Assembly (NCBI GenBank): GCA_011523845.1
Contig: WTFV01000178.1
Span: 62,001-126,000 of the forward strand
Direction: 5' to 3'
Length of the DNA stretch: 64,000 nt
Origin: Acidobacteriota bacterium
Lineage (GTDB): Bacteria > Acidobacteriota > Vicinamibacteria > Vicinamibacterales > UBA8438
Below the pieces are notes generated by a model that was not told the origin of the DNA, made no database searches, and saw only the letters and a list, made by a program, of their open reading frames with translations. A program made the position numbers and the translations under genes. Below are positions 8,090-16,728 of the stretch, piece by piece (position 1 is the first letter of the stretch; each line of letters starts with the position of its first letter).

Positions 8090-9214
8090 ATGACGCAGAA
8101 TCGACGGATCGTCCTGAAGAGTGCGGGCGTGGCCCTGCTGGTCCTGTCGCTCGCGGCGCTCGGCGCGAGCGGCGCGGCAGCCCAGGGAGAGGCCGACCTG
8201 GTGCAGCGGATACTCCCGAACCCGAACCCCGTGGTCGAGCTGCACTGGGCCAAGCTGCCCGACGGGCGGACGTGGGGCTCGACCGCCGGCGTCGACATCG
8301 ACCCGACCGACGGGCACGTCTGGGTCTACGACCGGTGCGGCGGCTTCGCGCTGGCCGGCGGATGCGCGGCCAACCCGACCGTGAATCCGATCCTGAAGTA
8401 CAACCGGCACACCGGCGAGCTGATGGCCGAGTTCGGCGCCGGGCTCTTCGTGCTGCCGCACGGCATCCACGTCGACGACGACGGCAACGTCTGGGTCACC
8501 GACTCGCAGGGCAACGGGGAGATCGGCCACCAGGTCATCAAGTTCACCCCCGAAGGCGAAGAGCTCATGCGGCTCGGCGTCGCCGGGCAGCCGGGCGACG
8601 ACCCCGAGGGCGTGCATCTGAACGAGCCGTGCGACGTCATCACCTGGGGCCCGACCGGCGACATCTTCGTGTCGGACGGCCACAGCGGCCAGAACCCGGA
8701 CCCGCCCGCGGGACGCACCGGCCGCATCCTGAAGTACGACCGGGACGGCAACTTCATCAAGCAGTGGGGCGAGATCGGCTTCCGGCCGGGTCAGTTCCGC
8801 ACGCCGCACGCCATGGAGTTCGACTCGCAGGGGCGCCTGTTCGTGGCCGACCGCGGCAACCACCGCATCCAGATCTTCGATCAGGAAGGCGAGCTGCTCG
8901 ACATTTACACGCAGTTCAGCCGCATCAGCGGGCTGTACATCACGGCCGACGACACGCTCTATGCGATCGACTCCGAGTCGCAGGAGGGCAACCACTACGG
9001 CTGGAAGAACGGCGTGCGCATCGGACCCGCGGGTGAGGACCGGGTGACCGCGTTCATTCCGCCGCACGTCCCCGAGGAGGGCCGCACGCTGCAGGGCCTC
9101 GCCGGCGAGGGCGTCGCCGTCGACGAGGACGGCACCGTGTTCGTGGCCGAGGGACCGGCGTCCCGGCCGTTCGCGGGCGGCGGGCTCACCCGGTACAGCA
9201 AGGGCTCGAATTAG
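8090..9214 (+). CDS. Exported NHL-repeat beta-propeller protein
   Basis: 374 residues from ATG 8090, preceded by AGAGGAGAG. The N-terminal segment (IVLKSAGVALLVLSLAALGA) is a signal peptide with cleavage near AAAQG. NHL-type blades are clear: VDIDPTDGHVWVYDRCGG, PHGIHVDDDGNVWVTDSQGN, PHAMEFDSQGRLFVADRGNH and GVAVDEDGTVFVAEG. NHL propellers of this kind include peptidylglycine alpha-amidating-lyase-like proteins, but no catalytic assignment is safe. It is probably periplasmic or surface-attached. A TAGGAT at 8052-8057 is a plausible -10, and a hairpin plus T-tract follows the gene. Confidence 0.85.
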   Translation: MTQNRRIVLKSAGVALLVLSLAALGASGAAAQGEADLVQRILPNPNPVVELHWAKLPDGRTWGSTAGVDIDPTDGHVWVYDRCGGFALAGGCAANPTVNPILKYNRHTGELMAEFGAGLFVLPHGIHVDDDGNVWVTDSQGNGEIGHQVIKFTPEGEELMRLGVAGQPGDDPEGVHLNEPCDVITWGPTGDIFVSDGHSGQNPDPPAGRTGRILKYDRDGNFIKQWGEIGFRPGQFRTPHAMEFDSQGRLFVADRGNHRIQIFDQEGELLDIYTQFSRISGLYITADDTLYAIDSESQEGNHYGWKNGVRIGPAGEDRVTAFIPPHVPEEGRTLQGLAGEGVAVDEDGTVFVAEGPASRPFAGGGLTRYSKGSN

Positions 9215-9242
9215 CCGCCGCGTACTGGTTTCCGGTGGATGA

Positions 9243-9275
9243 GGCCCCGTGCCCCGGTCGGTGCGGGGCCTTTTT
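9243..9275 (+). terminator. Rho-independent terminator after the NHL-repeat gene
   Basis: Arms GGCCCCG (9243-9249) and CGGGGCC (9264-9270) are followed directly by TTTTT (9271-9275). It starts 29 bases after the stop codon at 9214. Confidence 0.75.
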
Positions 9276-9335
9276 CCTTGCCCGCGAGCTCGTGGCGAAA
9301 GCCCCGGCGCATTCGTGATCGCTCTCGGTGCTACG

Positions 9336-9425
9336 CGGCGTTCCACCCGCGCTCGGGGAGACGTTCTCGTTGGCCGACCACAGCGCCGAGGGGATCCGGC
9401 GTTCCACCCGCGCTCGGGGAGGCGT
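9336..9425. CRISPR. Candidate two-repeat CRISPR-like unit with type I-E spacing
   Basis: Two 29-bp copies at 9336-9364 and 9397-9425 match at 28 of 29 positions and are separated by 32 bp, giving a 61-bp period, exactly the type I-E geometry. On the minus strand each copy begins with a CTCCCCGAGCGCGGG core and ends TGGAACGCCG, resembling I-E repeats with their CCCCG...CGGGG stem and GAAC-like end. A much weaker third copy may lie at about 9272-9300. No cas gene is in the window, and the unit lies between two convergent genes, so it could be an orphan or decayed array, or a chance direct repeat. Confidence 0.4.
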
Positions 9426-9431
9426 CTCCGG

Positions 9432-10553
9432 TCAGAAGGTCACCAGGAAGCTGCCGTCCGGCTCGGCAGCGAGCGCCGCGAAGCTCCCTTCGGGAATCTC
9501 CGGTCCGGTTCCCGGCGCTCCCAGCGGCGCACCGCCGGCGTCGAACAGTTGCCAGTGGAAGGTCCCGCCGGACTGCCAGCCGAAGCCGTCGCCCCAGCCG
9601 AGCAGCGTCTCGCCGCGGTGGTTGACCGCCACGGCGGGGTTCTTGCGCCGCGCGGCGGCCGCCCCGGCCGGTGACGCCGCCTGCTGGAGCTTCCCGGTGG
9701 AACTGACGAACACCTGTCCGGCCGTCTCCCACGATACGGCCATGCCCTCCGGTCCGCGAGCGAGACTCGTGGTGGAGATCGGGCAGGCGTTGATCTCCCA
9801 GAGGTCGATCAGCTCGTCCGTGAAGGTCGCACCCTGGTCGAGCGAAGTCAGCAGGCGCTGGCCGCGGCGGACGTTCTCGCCGGCGCCGCGGTAGGACACG
9901 TACACCGCGCCTTCCTGGTCCGTCATCGCGTGCAGGGCACAGCAATCGCAGGCGCCCTCCGCCTCGCCGCTCACCGGGAGCGCGGCCGAGAAGGTCCGGC
10001 CGTCGTCGCGCGACACGGTCATGTAGACGGAGCGCTCGGCGTCGGGCGGCGCGCCGGTGTGCCAGAAGACGTACAGGTTTCCCTCCCGGTCGGCCGCGAT
10101 GGACGGTCCCGCTTCGACGCCTTCACCCGCGGCGATGGCGAACTGCGGCTCGAACCCGGTTCCGGCGTCGTCGGTCCGGGTGTAGAGGAACTCGGTGCGG
10201 CCGAGCTTGAACCAGACCACATGCAGGCGGCCGTCCTTGCCGAGCGCGATCTGCCCGCCGTCGATCGGGCCGATGCCGACCACGGTGCCCGGCTCGGAGT
10301 TCACGTAGCGCGGCGCGGACCACTCGGACGCGCCCGCGGGCCGGCTGACGTGCAGCAGATCCCCGGCGCGCGGCTCGCCCTGGAAGTAGACGACGTGCAC
10401 GGTTCCGCTGTCGTCGACGACCGCTCGCGGCAGGCGGCCGCCCTCCGGAAGGCGCAACAGGCTCACCGCTTCGTCCAGTTCGGCGGGTCCCCCACCGCAC
10501 GAGAGCAGCGGCAGGAGGATCGCGCAGGCGAGGGCAACGGCACGAAAATTCAT
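9432..10553 (-). CDS. Sialidase-like (BNR/Asp-box) lipoprotein
   Basis: 373 residues. The N-terminus MNFRAVALACAILLPLLSCG carries a lipobox (LLSC), so the mature protein should be a lipid-anchored envelope protein. Asp-box motifs VSRDDGRTF and SLDQGATF, plus repeated blades of the type GNLYVFWHTG and GAVYVSYRGAG, indicate a six-bladed sialidase-type propeller. An unusual cluster EGACDCCALHAMTDQEG sits in the middle. The catalytic arginine triad of true sialidases cannot be confirmed, so the substrate is unknown. The gene is convergent with the NHL gene and divergent from the transglycosylase gene. Confidence 0.8.
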   Translation of the reverse strand: MNFRAVALACAILLPLLSCGGGPAELDEAVSLLRLPEGGRLPRAVVDDSGTVHVVYFQGEPRAGDLLHVSRPAGASEWSAPRYVNSEPGTVVGIGPIDGGQIALGKDGRLHVVWFKLGRTEFLYTRTDDAGTGFEPQFAIAAGEGVEAGPSIAADREGNLYVFWHTGAPPDAERSVYMTVSRDDGRTFSAALPVSGEAEGACDCCALHAMTDQEGAVYVSYRGAGENVRRGQRLLTSLDQGATFTDELIDLWEINACPISTTSLARGPEGMAVSWETAGQVFVSSTGKLQQAASPAGAAAARRKNPAVAVNHRGETLLGWGDGFGWQSGGTFHWQLFDAGGAPLGAPGTGPEIPEGSFAALAAEPDGSFLVTF

Positions 10554-10593
10554 GATCGCAAGACTATCAGACGATAAATCGCCAAAGAAGCCG

Positions 10594-10599
10594 TATAAT
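10594..10599 (+). promoter_or_regulatory. Perfect TATAAT -10 upstream of the transglycosylase gene
   Basis: TATAAT occurs in the 118-bp region between the divergent starts at 10553 and 10672. The -35 region 17 bases upstream (ACGATA) is poor, so this is a candidate only. Confidence 0.4.
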
Positions 10600-10671
10600 G
10601 CCCCGAATTTGTACCGCGACAGCCTGTTTCGTGCACCGATGCGGATGGGTCCTCAATCAACGGCAGGTGTC

Positions 10672-12237
10672 ATGAGAGGCTTTGCCACGCTCGCCGCCCT
10701 AGTGCTGGTCGTCTCCACCTTCCAGTCCGACATCCCGAGCATTCGCGCGCAGGCGCCGCCGGCCGCACCTGCACCGGTGGAACCGGGACCGCCCCAGGGG
10801 GCCTCGCCCGCGCCGCCGGAGCCGACCTTCCCCGGCGCGATCCCGCCGCCGGCGCCCGAGCAAGCGGTGTCGACCCTCGAAGTCGGCTTTCGCGAGCATG
10901 CGCGCGCCCGTCTCGCCGGGGACATCGAGGCGCTGGACGCATTCCGACCGTCGTATCCCTTCTGGCAGCACATCTTCACCATTCCGGACGGCCACATCGC
11001 CTTCGGAAGCAGGACCGACGGGCGGCTGCTGGTGACCTTCCCGGCCCGAGGCGACTGGCGGCGCAACGGCGACTGGGCGGAGACGTCGTTGTCCGACGCG
11101 CTGGCCGGCCGCGGCCTCCCGGGCCGCATGCGGGACCGCCGCCGGGCCGTCGAGCAGGCGCTGGAGCGGCGGGTCGGGCCGGTCTTGCACAACGCCACGC
11201 GAGGCCGTTTCGTGGCGCCGCACGCCGCACGCTACGGCCGCTTCCTGAGCGAGTGGAGCGCAATCTACGAACGCTTCGGGGTGCCGGCCGAGATCGGCCT
11301 GGCGCAGGCGATGGTCGAGTCCGGCTTCAACGGTCGCGCCCGTTCGTCCGCGCGGGCCCTCGGTTTCTGCCAGTGGCTGCCCCGCAACTGGAACTACCTG
11401 AAGCGGCGCTCCCCGCACGTGATCGAAGGCTACAACCAGACCACCCAGACATCGTACTGCGCCGCCTACCTGACGGTGCTGGCGACGATGTACGGCAGCT
11501 TCATTCCGGCGCTGTCCGAGCATCACGCCGGCGGCGCCAACGTCATGCGGACGGTCATCAACGGCGAACGGCTCGGCGCGCAGAACACGCGCGAGCAGTA
11601 CCTGCGGGGGTCCGACTTCGTCCGCAGGCTGCGCGAGATCTCGATCCGGCGCTACCGGGCGCTGTTCCGCAGCTACGGTCCGCGGTCGGCGCTGTATGCC
11701 GAGATGATCTTCGGCAACACGACGAACATCAGGCGGCTGCTTGCGGAAATTCCGCAGTCGAAGGTCTTCGCCATGCGCGTGCCGCGCAGCACGCCCATCA
11801 CGCGGGTGATGCAGCGCACCGGCCTCTCGCGCGACGAGGTGCGGCGCTACAACCCGGCCCTGGTGCGGCGGGTCCCGGCGCGGGCCAACCTGTATCTGCC
11901 CGAGTACATCGCGGACTTCGGACCGGACGTCTCGTTCTGGCATCGCCCCCCGGACCCCGGGTACGCCGCCCTGATCGACGAGTTCATCCGGCTCGACGCG
12001 AGCATCGAGGAATGGCACACGGCCTCGTTCCGAAGCAGGCTGGAGGATTTCCGCCGCCGGTTCTCCGAGACCGGCACCGAGGAGGGAGCGGTGATGGCGA
12101 CTATTCTCGCCTTCACCATCCAGGACCTGCGCACCAGCGGGCGGGTGGCCATCCTGGACGAGTTCCGGAACAGCGACCGCGTCCGGCGGCTGTTCGACCG
12201 AGGCCGGCGCGAGCTGTCCGGCCTGGCCGCCCAGTAG
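10672..12237 (+). CDS. Lytic transglycosylase (SLT domain) with LysM-like tail
   Basis: 521 residues from ATG 10672, where a signal peptide (MRGFATLAALVLVVSTFQS) begins; ATGs at 10639 and 10645 are possible earlier starts. A proline-rich linker (residues about 25-75) follows. The SLT catalytic region is IGLAQAMVESGFNGRARSS then ALGFCQWLPRNW, with the conserved Glu in VESGFN. Downstream, KVFAMRVPRSTPITRVMQRT and LSRDEVRRYNPAL resemble a LysM peptidoglycan-binding unit. It should cleave the glycan strands of peptidoglycan in the periplasm, producing 1,6-anhydromuropeptides, similar in layout to MltD. No partner gene is adjacent. Confidence 0.85.
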   Translation: MRGFATLAALVLVVSTFQSDIPSIRAQAPPAAPAPVEPGPPQGASPAPPEPTFPGAIPPPAPEQAVSTLEVGFREHARARLAGDIEALDAFRPSYPFWQHIFTIPDGHIAFGSRTDGRLLVTFPARGDWRRNGDWAETSLSDALAGRGLPGRMRDRRRAVEQALERRVGPVLHNATRGRFVAPHAARYGRFLSEWSAIYERFGVPAEIGLAQAMVESGFNGRARSSARALGFCQWLPRNWNYLKRRSPHVIEGYNQTTQTSYCAAYLTVLATMYGSFIPALSEHHAGGANVMRTVINGERLGAQNTREQYLRGSDFVRRLREISIRRYRALFRSYGPRSALYAEMIFGNTTNIRRLLAEIPQSKVFAMRVPRSTPITRVMQRTGLSRDEVRRYNPALVRRVPARANLYLPEYIADFGPDVSFWHRPPDPGYAALIDEFIRLDASIEEWHTASFRSRLEDFRRRFSETGTEEGAVMATILAFTIQDLRTSGRVAILDEFRNSDRVRRLFDRGRRELSGLAAQ

Positions 12238-12347
12238 GCGTCCGCGGAGCCTCGTTCGATTGCCGCCCAACCGGCCTGACTGGAAGTCTACGCCGTTCGA
12301 CGGCGCAGACTTCCGGCGCATACTGCGCGAACGGTTGCCCGCGGCGG

Positions 12348-12353
12348 TATGAT
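12348..12353 (+). promoter_or_regulatory. Candidate -10 TATGAT for a leaderless M20 transcript
   Basis: TATGAT ends 9 bases before the ATG at 12363, and no Shine-Dalgarno sequence lies between them. Confidence 0.45.
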
Positions 12354-12362
12354 GACGGTGCC

Positions 12363-13634
12363 ATGCGCCTGACAACCCTCGTCGTCTTCCTCTGCGGTCT
12401 GTGGTCCATCGTCTGCACGGCCCGCACCCAGCCGGACCAGTCCGTGATGGACGCGATCGAAGCGGAGCGGGAGCCGCTGGTCGAGACCATGCGCGAGCTG
12501 GTGGACATCGAATCCGGCAGCCGCGATCCGGAAGGGCTCGGCGAGATCGCGGCCGTGATCGCGGAACGGCTGCGTGCTCTCGGCGGGGAGGTCGAGCTCG
12601 TGTCGCACGACGACCCCTACGTGATGGTCGACACGCCCCCCGAGATCGGCCGCAGCGTGGTGGCCCGCTTCCGGGGGCGGGGCAGCGGCCGCATCCTGCT
12701 GCTGGCCCACATGGACACCGTCTACCTGCGGGGGCAGCTCGCGGACCAGCCGTTCCGGATCAGCGACGGGCGCGCCTACGGGCTCGGCATCGCCGACGAC
12801 AAGCACGGCATCGCCTTGATCCTGCACACGCTGGCCGCCCTGCGGACGCTCGACTTCGACGACTACGAGCTGATCACCGTGCTGATCAACGCCGACGAGG
12901 AGGTCAGCTCGGCCGGGTCGCGCGGGCTGATTACCGCGCTCGGCGCGGAGCACGACGCGGTGTTCTCCTGCGAAGGCGGCGGGGCGAGCGACCGGCTGGC
13001 CCTGACCACGGCCGGGATCGGCGCCGTGCTGCTGGAGGTCACGGGCCGCGCGTCGCACGCGGGGAGCGCTCCCGAACAGGGTCGCAACGCCCTGTACGAG
13101 CTGGCCCACCAGGTGCTGCAGATGCGGGATCTGAGCGACGAGACGGCCGGCATCAAGCTCAACTGGACGATCGCGAGCGCGGGTGCGACCCGCAACGTCA
13201 TTCCGGCCGCGGCGCGCGCCACGGCCGACTTCCGGGTGCTCCGCGTGGCCGCCTACGACGAGGTCGAACGGCAGGTGCGGGCCCGGATCCGCAACCAGCT
13301 CATCCCCGACACGACCGTCTCGGTATCCTTCGAGCGGCGCCGGCCGCCCCTGGAAGCGAACTCCGCGTCACGCGCCCTCGCGGCCCACGCGCAGGAGGTG
13401 TACGGGGAGCTCGGACGCCCGCTCGGCGTGACCGATCAGGCGGCGGGCGGCGGAACGGACGCGGCGTTCGCGGCGCTGGAGACCGATGCCCCGGTGATCG
13501 AGGGCTTCGGGCTGATCGGCTTCGGCGCGCACTCGGACGCGCGCGAGTACGTCGAGCTGGACTCGATCGTGCCGCGGCTCTACCTCCTGGCGCGCATGAT
13601 CATGGACGTCGCGCAGGGGCGTGCGCCGATCTGA
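12363..13634 (+). CDS. M20-family zinc peptidase, glutamate-carboxypeptidase-like
   Basis: 423 residues, with a signal peptide (MRLTTLVVFLCGLWSIVCTA). Metal-site motifs in order are LLAHMDTV (His116, Asp118), LGIADDKHG (Asp145), NADEEVSS (catalytic Glu179, metal Glu180) and GFGAHSDAREYV (final His). The dimerisation domain lies between them (ASHAGSAPEQGRNALYELAH). The family removes C-terminal residues from peptides or folates; the export signal points to periplasmic peptide scavenging. The stop overlaps by 2 bases with an ATPase fragment that follows. The start at 12363 has a -10-like hexamer 9 bases away and no ribosome site. Confidence 0.88.
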   Translation: MRLTTLVVFLCGLWSIVCTARTQPDQSVMDAIEAEREPLVETMRELVDIESGSRDPEGLGEIAAVIAERLRALGGEVELVSHDDPYVMVDTPPEIGRSVVARFRGRGSGRILLLAHMDTVYLRGQLADQPFRISDGRAYGLGIADDKHGIALILHTLAALRTLDFDDYELITVLINADEEVSSAGSRGLITALGAEHDAVFSCEGGGASDRLALTTAGIGAVLLEVTGRASHAGSAPEQGRNALYELAHQVLQMRDLSDETAGIKLNWTIASAGATRNVIPAAARATADFRVLRVAAYDEVERQVRARIRNQLIPDTTVSVSFERRRPPLEANSASRALAAHAQEVYGELGRPLGVTDQAAGGGTDAAFAALETDAPVIEGFGLIGFGAHSDAREYVELDSIVPRLYLLARMIMDVAQGRAPI

Positions 13635-13779
13635 TCTCGGCCTCGAGCACCTGTGGATCGTCTATCCGGGCGACGAGTCCTACACCCTGGACGACCGGAT
13701 CTCGGTGTTGCCGGTTGCCGGCATTCCCAGGCTGGCGTCGTCGTTGGGACAGGTCGCCGCCGCGACCCGGACACGCTGA
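13633..13779 (+). pseudogene. C-terminal fragment of a DUF4143 AAA+ ATPase
   Basis: A 48-codon frame without a start encodes LGLEHLWIVYPGDESYTLDD followed by RISVLPVAGIPRLA. This matches the last strand-helix segment of DUF4143 ATPases (pattern LWVVYPG...Y.L...I..LP). The rest of the gene is absent, because the M20 stop lies directly upstream. Two other remnants of this family are in the window, at 32900-34257 and 49310-49458. Confidence 0.6.
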
Positions 13780-13865
13780 AACAGCGGTACCGTCGATTGT
13801 CACCCTCGCAACGAGGGGGTGCGCATCACGGCTCCCAGGAACGCCGCCCGGCAGGGTACCGGGCC

Positions 13866-13901
13866 AAAAAGAGCGGGCCGATCACGATGATCGACCCGCT
13901 C
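13866..13901 (-). terminator. Strong rho-independent terminator of the PQQ-propeller gene
   Basis: Read on the minus strand, GAGCGGG (13901-13895) pairs with CCCGCTC (13877-13871), with an inner CGATCA/TGATCG extension, and TTTTT follows at 13870-13866. It lies 33 bases after the stop at 13934. Confidence 0.8.
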
Positions 13902-13933
13902 CCCGGGTATCCGCGGTCGCGGAAGCGTTCGGC

Positions 13934-16006
13934 CTATTGCGGCAGCCGCAGCGCGGCGAGCGAGCCCGGCATGCTGCCGCCCGCGGCGACCTGCACGATG
14001 ATGTACTGCTGTCCCTCGTGCATGTAGGTCATCATGCCGTACTGCCCGGTCGCGGGCAGCTCGACGCTGCCGAGCTTCTCGCCCGTCGCCTTGTCGTGGG
14101 CGTTGAGGACCGGCGGTCCCTGCGCCCCTTCGGTGGCCAGCAGCAGCGTGCTGGTGGTCATCAGGATGGCGCGCCCGCGCGGGGTGCCGGTGCCCGAGAG
14201 GTCGACGCCCTGCAGCGCCGGGTGGCGCCGCATCTGCTCGGAGGCCTCGCCCACCGGCACGGCGAAGACGTGGTCGCCGGTGTTCATGTCGATCGCGGTG
14301 ATCTTGCTGAACGGGGGCTTGTAGATGGGCAGGCCCTGCGGTCCGGCCCAGCCGACGCCGCCGCCCTGGACCCAGTCGGAGATCGTCGTGCCGGTGGTCG
14401 TGCAGCGGCCCGAGTCCGACGTGCAGCCGTGGATGTCGGCGTCGGTGTTCGTGCCCGGCTGCACCGTCCGGCCCGAGCAGCCCTGCCCGTTCGACTGGTA
14501 CAGGTAGCCGGTCTCCGGGTCGAGGGTGGCCGGGTGGGTGATGTTCAGGCCGCCCGCGCCGCACGCGATCCAGGGCCGCGGCTCGTTGTGGTTGTTCGGC
14601 AGCGGCGGCATGTAGGGGCCGCCGACGTTGAAGCGGCCCAGGATCTCGATCGCCTCCTGCTTCAGCTCCGGCGTCAGGTCGATGAGGTCGTCCTCGGTCA
14701 GGCCGAGCGGGTTCAGCGGGGCCGGCCGGGTCGGGAACGGTTGGGTCGGCGCGAGCTGCTCGCCGGGCACGATCGACGCCGGCACTTCACGTTCCTCGAT
14801 CGGCCAGACCGGCTCGCCGGTCTCGCGGTTGAAGGCGAAGGTCATGCCCTGCTTCGTGGTCTGGATGGCCATCGGCACTTCCTGGCCGTCGACGGTGACG
14901 TCGACCAGGATCGGGACGTTGGGCAGGTCGTAATTCCAGATCGGGTGGTGGACCGTCTGGAAGTGCCAGACCCGATCGCCGGTCTCGACGTCGATGGCGA
15001 TCGTACTGGTGCCGAACAGGTTGTTCCCCGGCCTGAACCCGCCGTAGTAGTCGATGGTGGGCGAATTCGTGGGGATGTAGACGATGCCGCGCTCCATGTC
15101 GGCCGACAGCGGCGCCCATGACGAGACGTCGCCGGTCCAGTCCCAGGCGTCGTTCTGCCAGGTGTCGAAGCCGAACTCGCTCTCGGATTGCGGGATGACG
15201 TTGAACTTCCACTTGTGCTCGCCGGTCCGCGCGTCGTAGGCCAGGATGTCGCCCGGCACGTTCTCGATGCGCGACTGCGCGTAGCCCTGCTCGTGGGAGT
15301 TGCCGACCACGACGGTCCCGTTGACGACGATCGGCGGCGACGAGTTGGTGATGTAGCCGACCTCCATCGGGATGCCCTCGTAGGGGTCGTACTCGTGGCC
15401 GAGGTCGGCCAGCAGGTCGACGACGCCGGTGTCGGGGAAACCCTCGATCGGGACCGGCTTGCCGAAGCCCTCCAGGTGCTCACCCGTCTTCGCGTCGAGG
15501 GCGTGCAGGAAGAAGGCGGGCGTGATGATGTAGATGACGCCGCGCCCGTCGACCTCGGCGTAGCCGACGCCCTTGCCGTAGCTGGCCCGCATCGACTCTT
15601 CCCAGCGCCGCGTGTTCGGCTCGCGGTAGGTCCACAGCGTCTCGCCGGTGGACGGGTCGATGGCCGCCACGGTCCGCCGGTAGCCGGCGACGGTGTAGAG
15701 GATGCCGTCGATGTAGCTCGGCGTCGAGCGCGACAGGTACAGCGGATGCGGCCCGAAGTTGTCGCCCCGCCAGACCCACGCCACCTCGAGGTCCTCGAAG
15801 TTGTCGGCGTCGATCTGGTCGAGCGGCGAGTACCGGGTCCCCCAGGCGTCGCCGCTCTGGTAGCGCCATTCGCCGTAGGGATTGCCGCGTGCCGGCTCCG
15901 GCTCCTGCGCGGTGACCGGAGTCGGCACGGCCACCCCGGCGATGAACGCCAGCAGCAGGCCGAGCGAGCCGGCCGTGCGCCAGCCCGATGTGCGGTTCCT
16001 TCTCAT
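13934..16006 (-). CDS. PQQ-dependent dehydrogenase-like beta-propeller protein
   Basis: 690 residues. A signal peptide (TAGSLGLLLAFIAGVAVPTP) is followed by quinoprotein blades: GDAWGTRYSPLDQIDADNF, TVAAIDPSTGETLWTYRE, ILAYDARTGEHKWKFNVI, AIDVETGDRVWHFQTVHHP, AFNRETGEPVWPIEER and AIDMNTGDHVFAVPVG. These tryptophan-docking repeats are typical of membrane-type glucose or alcohol quinoproteins such as Gcd. It probably oxidises a sugar or alcohol in the periplasm and passes electrons to quinone or cytochrome. The start at 16006 has GGAGG about 10 bases upstream. A terminator follows, and it shares an upstream element with the gene at 6891-7811. Confidence 0.82.
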   Translation of the reverse strand: MRRNRTSGWRTAGSLGLLLAFIAGVAVPTPVTAQEPEPARGNPYGEWRYQSGDAWGTRYSPLDQIDADNFEDLEVAWVWRGDNFGPHPLYLSRSTPSYIDGILYTVAGYRRTVAAIDPSTGETLWTYREPNTRRWEESMRASYGKGVGYAEVDGRGVIYIITPAFFLHALDAKTGEHLEGFGKPVPIEGFPDTGVVDLLADLGHEYDPYEGIPMEVGYITNSSPPIVVNGTVVVGNSHEQGYAQSRIENVPGDILAYDARTGEHKWKFNVIPQSESEFGFDTWQNDAWDWTGDVSSWAPLSADMERGIVYIPTNSPTIDYYGGFRPGNNLFGTSTIAIDVETGDRVWHFQTVHHPIWNYDLPNVPILVDVTVDGQEVPMAIQTTKQGMTFAFNRETGEPVWPIEEREVPASIVPGEQLAPTQPFPTRPAPLNPLGLTEDDLIDLTPELKQEAIEILGRFNVGGPYMPPLPNNHNEPRPWIACGAGGLNITHPATLDPETGYLYQSNGQGCSGRTVQPGTNTDADIHGCTSDSGRCTTTGTTISDWVQGGGVGWAGPQGLPIYKPPFSKITAIDMNTGDHVFAVPVGEASEQMRRHPALQGVDLSGTGTPRGRAILMTTSTLLLATEGAQGPPVLNAHDKATGEKLGSVELPATGQYGMMTYMHEGQQYIIVQVAAGGSMPGSLAALRLPQ

Positions 16007-16079
16007 CTTCTCGTCCCTCCAGAGTGGGAAACGCCCCGCAACGGGGCGACGCTGCGCCCCCTCGTCCGAGCTAGATAGT

Positions 16080-16135
16080 GTAGCCCGGAAACCTCGCCGG
16101 GCGGCTCCGCTTTCCGCCTCCACCAACCCTCTCCC
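16080..16135 (-). repeat. Intergenic element shared with the region upstream of the 6891-7811 gene
   Basis: The minus strand reads GAGAGGGTTGG, then GGAGCCG, then TTTCCGGGCTACACT, parallel to 7898-7955. It begins 74 bases before the PQQ-propeller start. TACACT may serve as a -10. The rest of the 16007-16326 gap shows only GC-rich inverted repeats and no gene. Confidence 0.4.
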
Positions 16136-16313
16136 GGGAATCGGCCGCGTTCCGCGGCGCAGGTCACCGGCGCAGCCCGCGTGTCCGGCTACTGCCCGGG
16201 CGCCCGGCTCGTGCCGGCATCCGGCCCTGCACGCCGCGCTCGAACCGCACCATCAGCGGGACACGCAGGCGGGGCGGTTCGTGCCGGCGGGCGGCCCGTG
16301 CCGGAGATGCCCT

Positions 16314-16319
16314 TAGAAT
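16314..16319 (+). promoter_or_regulatory. Candidate -10 TAGAAT for a leaderless transcript
   Basis: TAGAAT ends 7 bases before the GTG start at 16327, and no ribosome-binding site is visible. Confidence 0.4.
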
Positions 16320-16326
16320 AGTCGGC

Positions 16327-16635
16327 GTGAGCGTCGTCTATCGCGACGAACGGGGCGTGGAGTACGTCTCGGTCCCTCTGCCCACGCACGAGGTGACCGA
16401 GGCGGTGCCGATCGACGCCCGCCGCCTGCGGCGGAGGCAGGACGAGAGGCCGTTCTACGCCGGCACGGACGGCGCGGAGCTGGCCGCGCAGCCGCGAGGG
16501 CATCGCAAGCACTGGAGCGACGACCAGTGGATTGCGTTCAAGGAGTACCGGACCCTGGAAGCCGAGCTGGCGCGCGAGGATCAGCCGGTCGCCGCGGCCG
16601 TGGTCGTCAAGATGAGCCAGGAGTCGGTGCCGTAG
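16327..16635 (+). CDS. Small conserved-looking protein of unknown function
   Basis: 102 residues, starting at GTG 16327 with MSVVYRDERGVEYVSVPLPT. It has an arginine-rich stretch (DARRLRRRQDERP) and a tryptophan-containing segment HWSDDQWIAFKEYRTLEAE. There is no signal peptide or membrane helix. I do not recognise the family. It lies 93 bases before the cytochrome b gene on the same strand and could be co-transcribed with it. Confidence 0.5.
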   Translation: MSVVYRDERGVEYVSVPLPTHEVTEAVPIDARRLRRRQDERPFYAGTDGAELAAQPRGHRKHWSDDQWIAFKEYRTLEAELAREDQPVAAAVVVKMSQESVP

Positions 16636-16728
16636 ATACGGTTCAGGCGTCCGGAGAGGCCTGGTCGGGCGTACCCTCGGCGTTCCCGCCGGGGGCGCCG
16701 GGATGCCGCGAGGCGGGAGGCTCCGATA

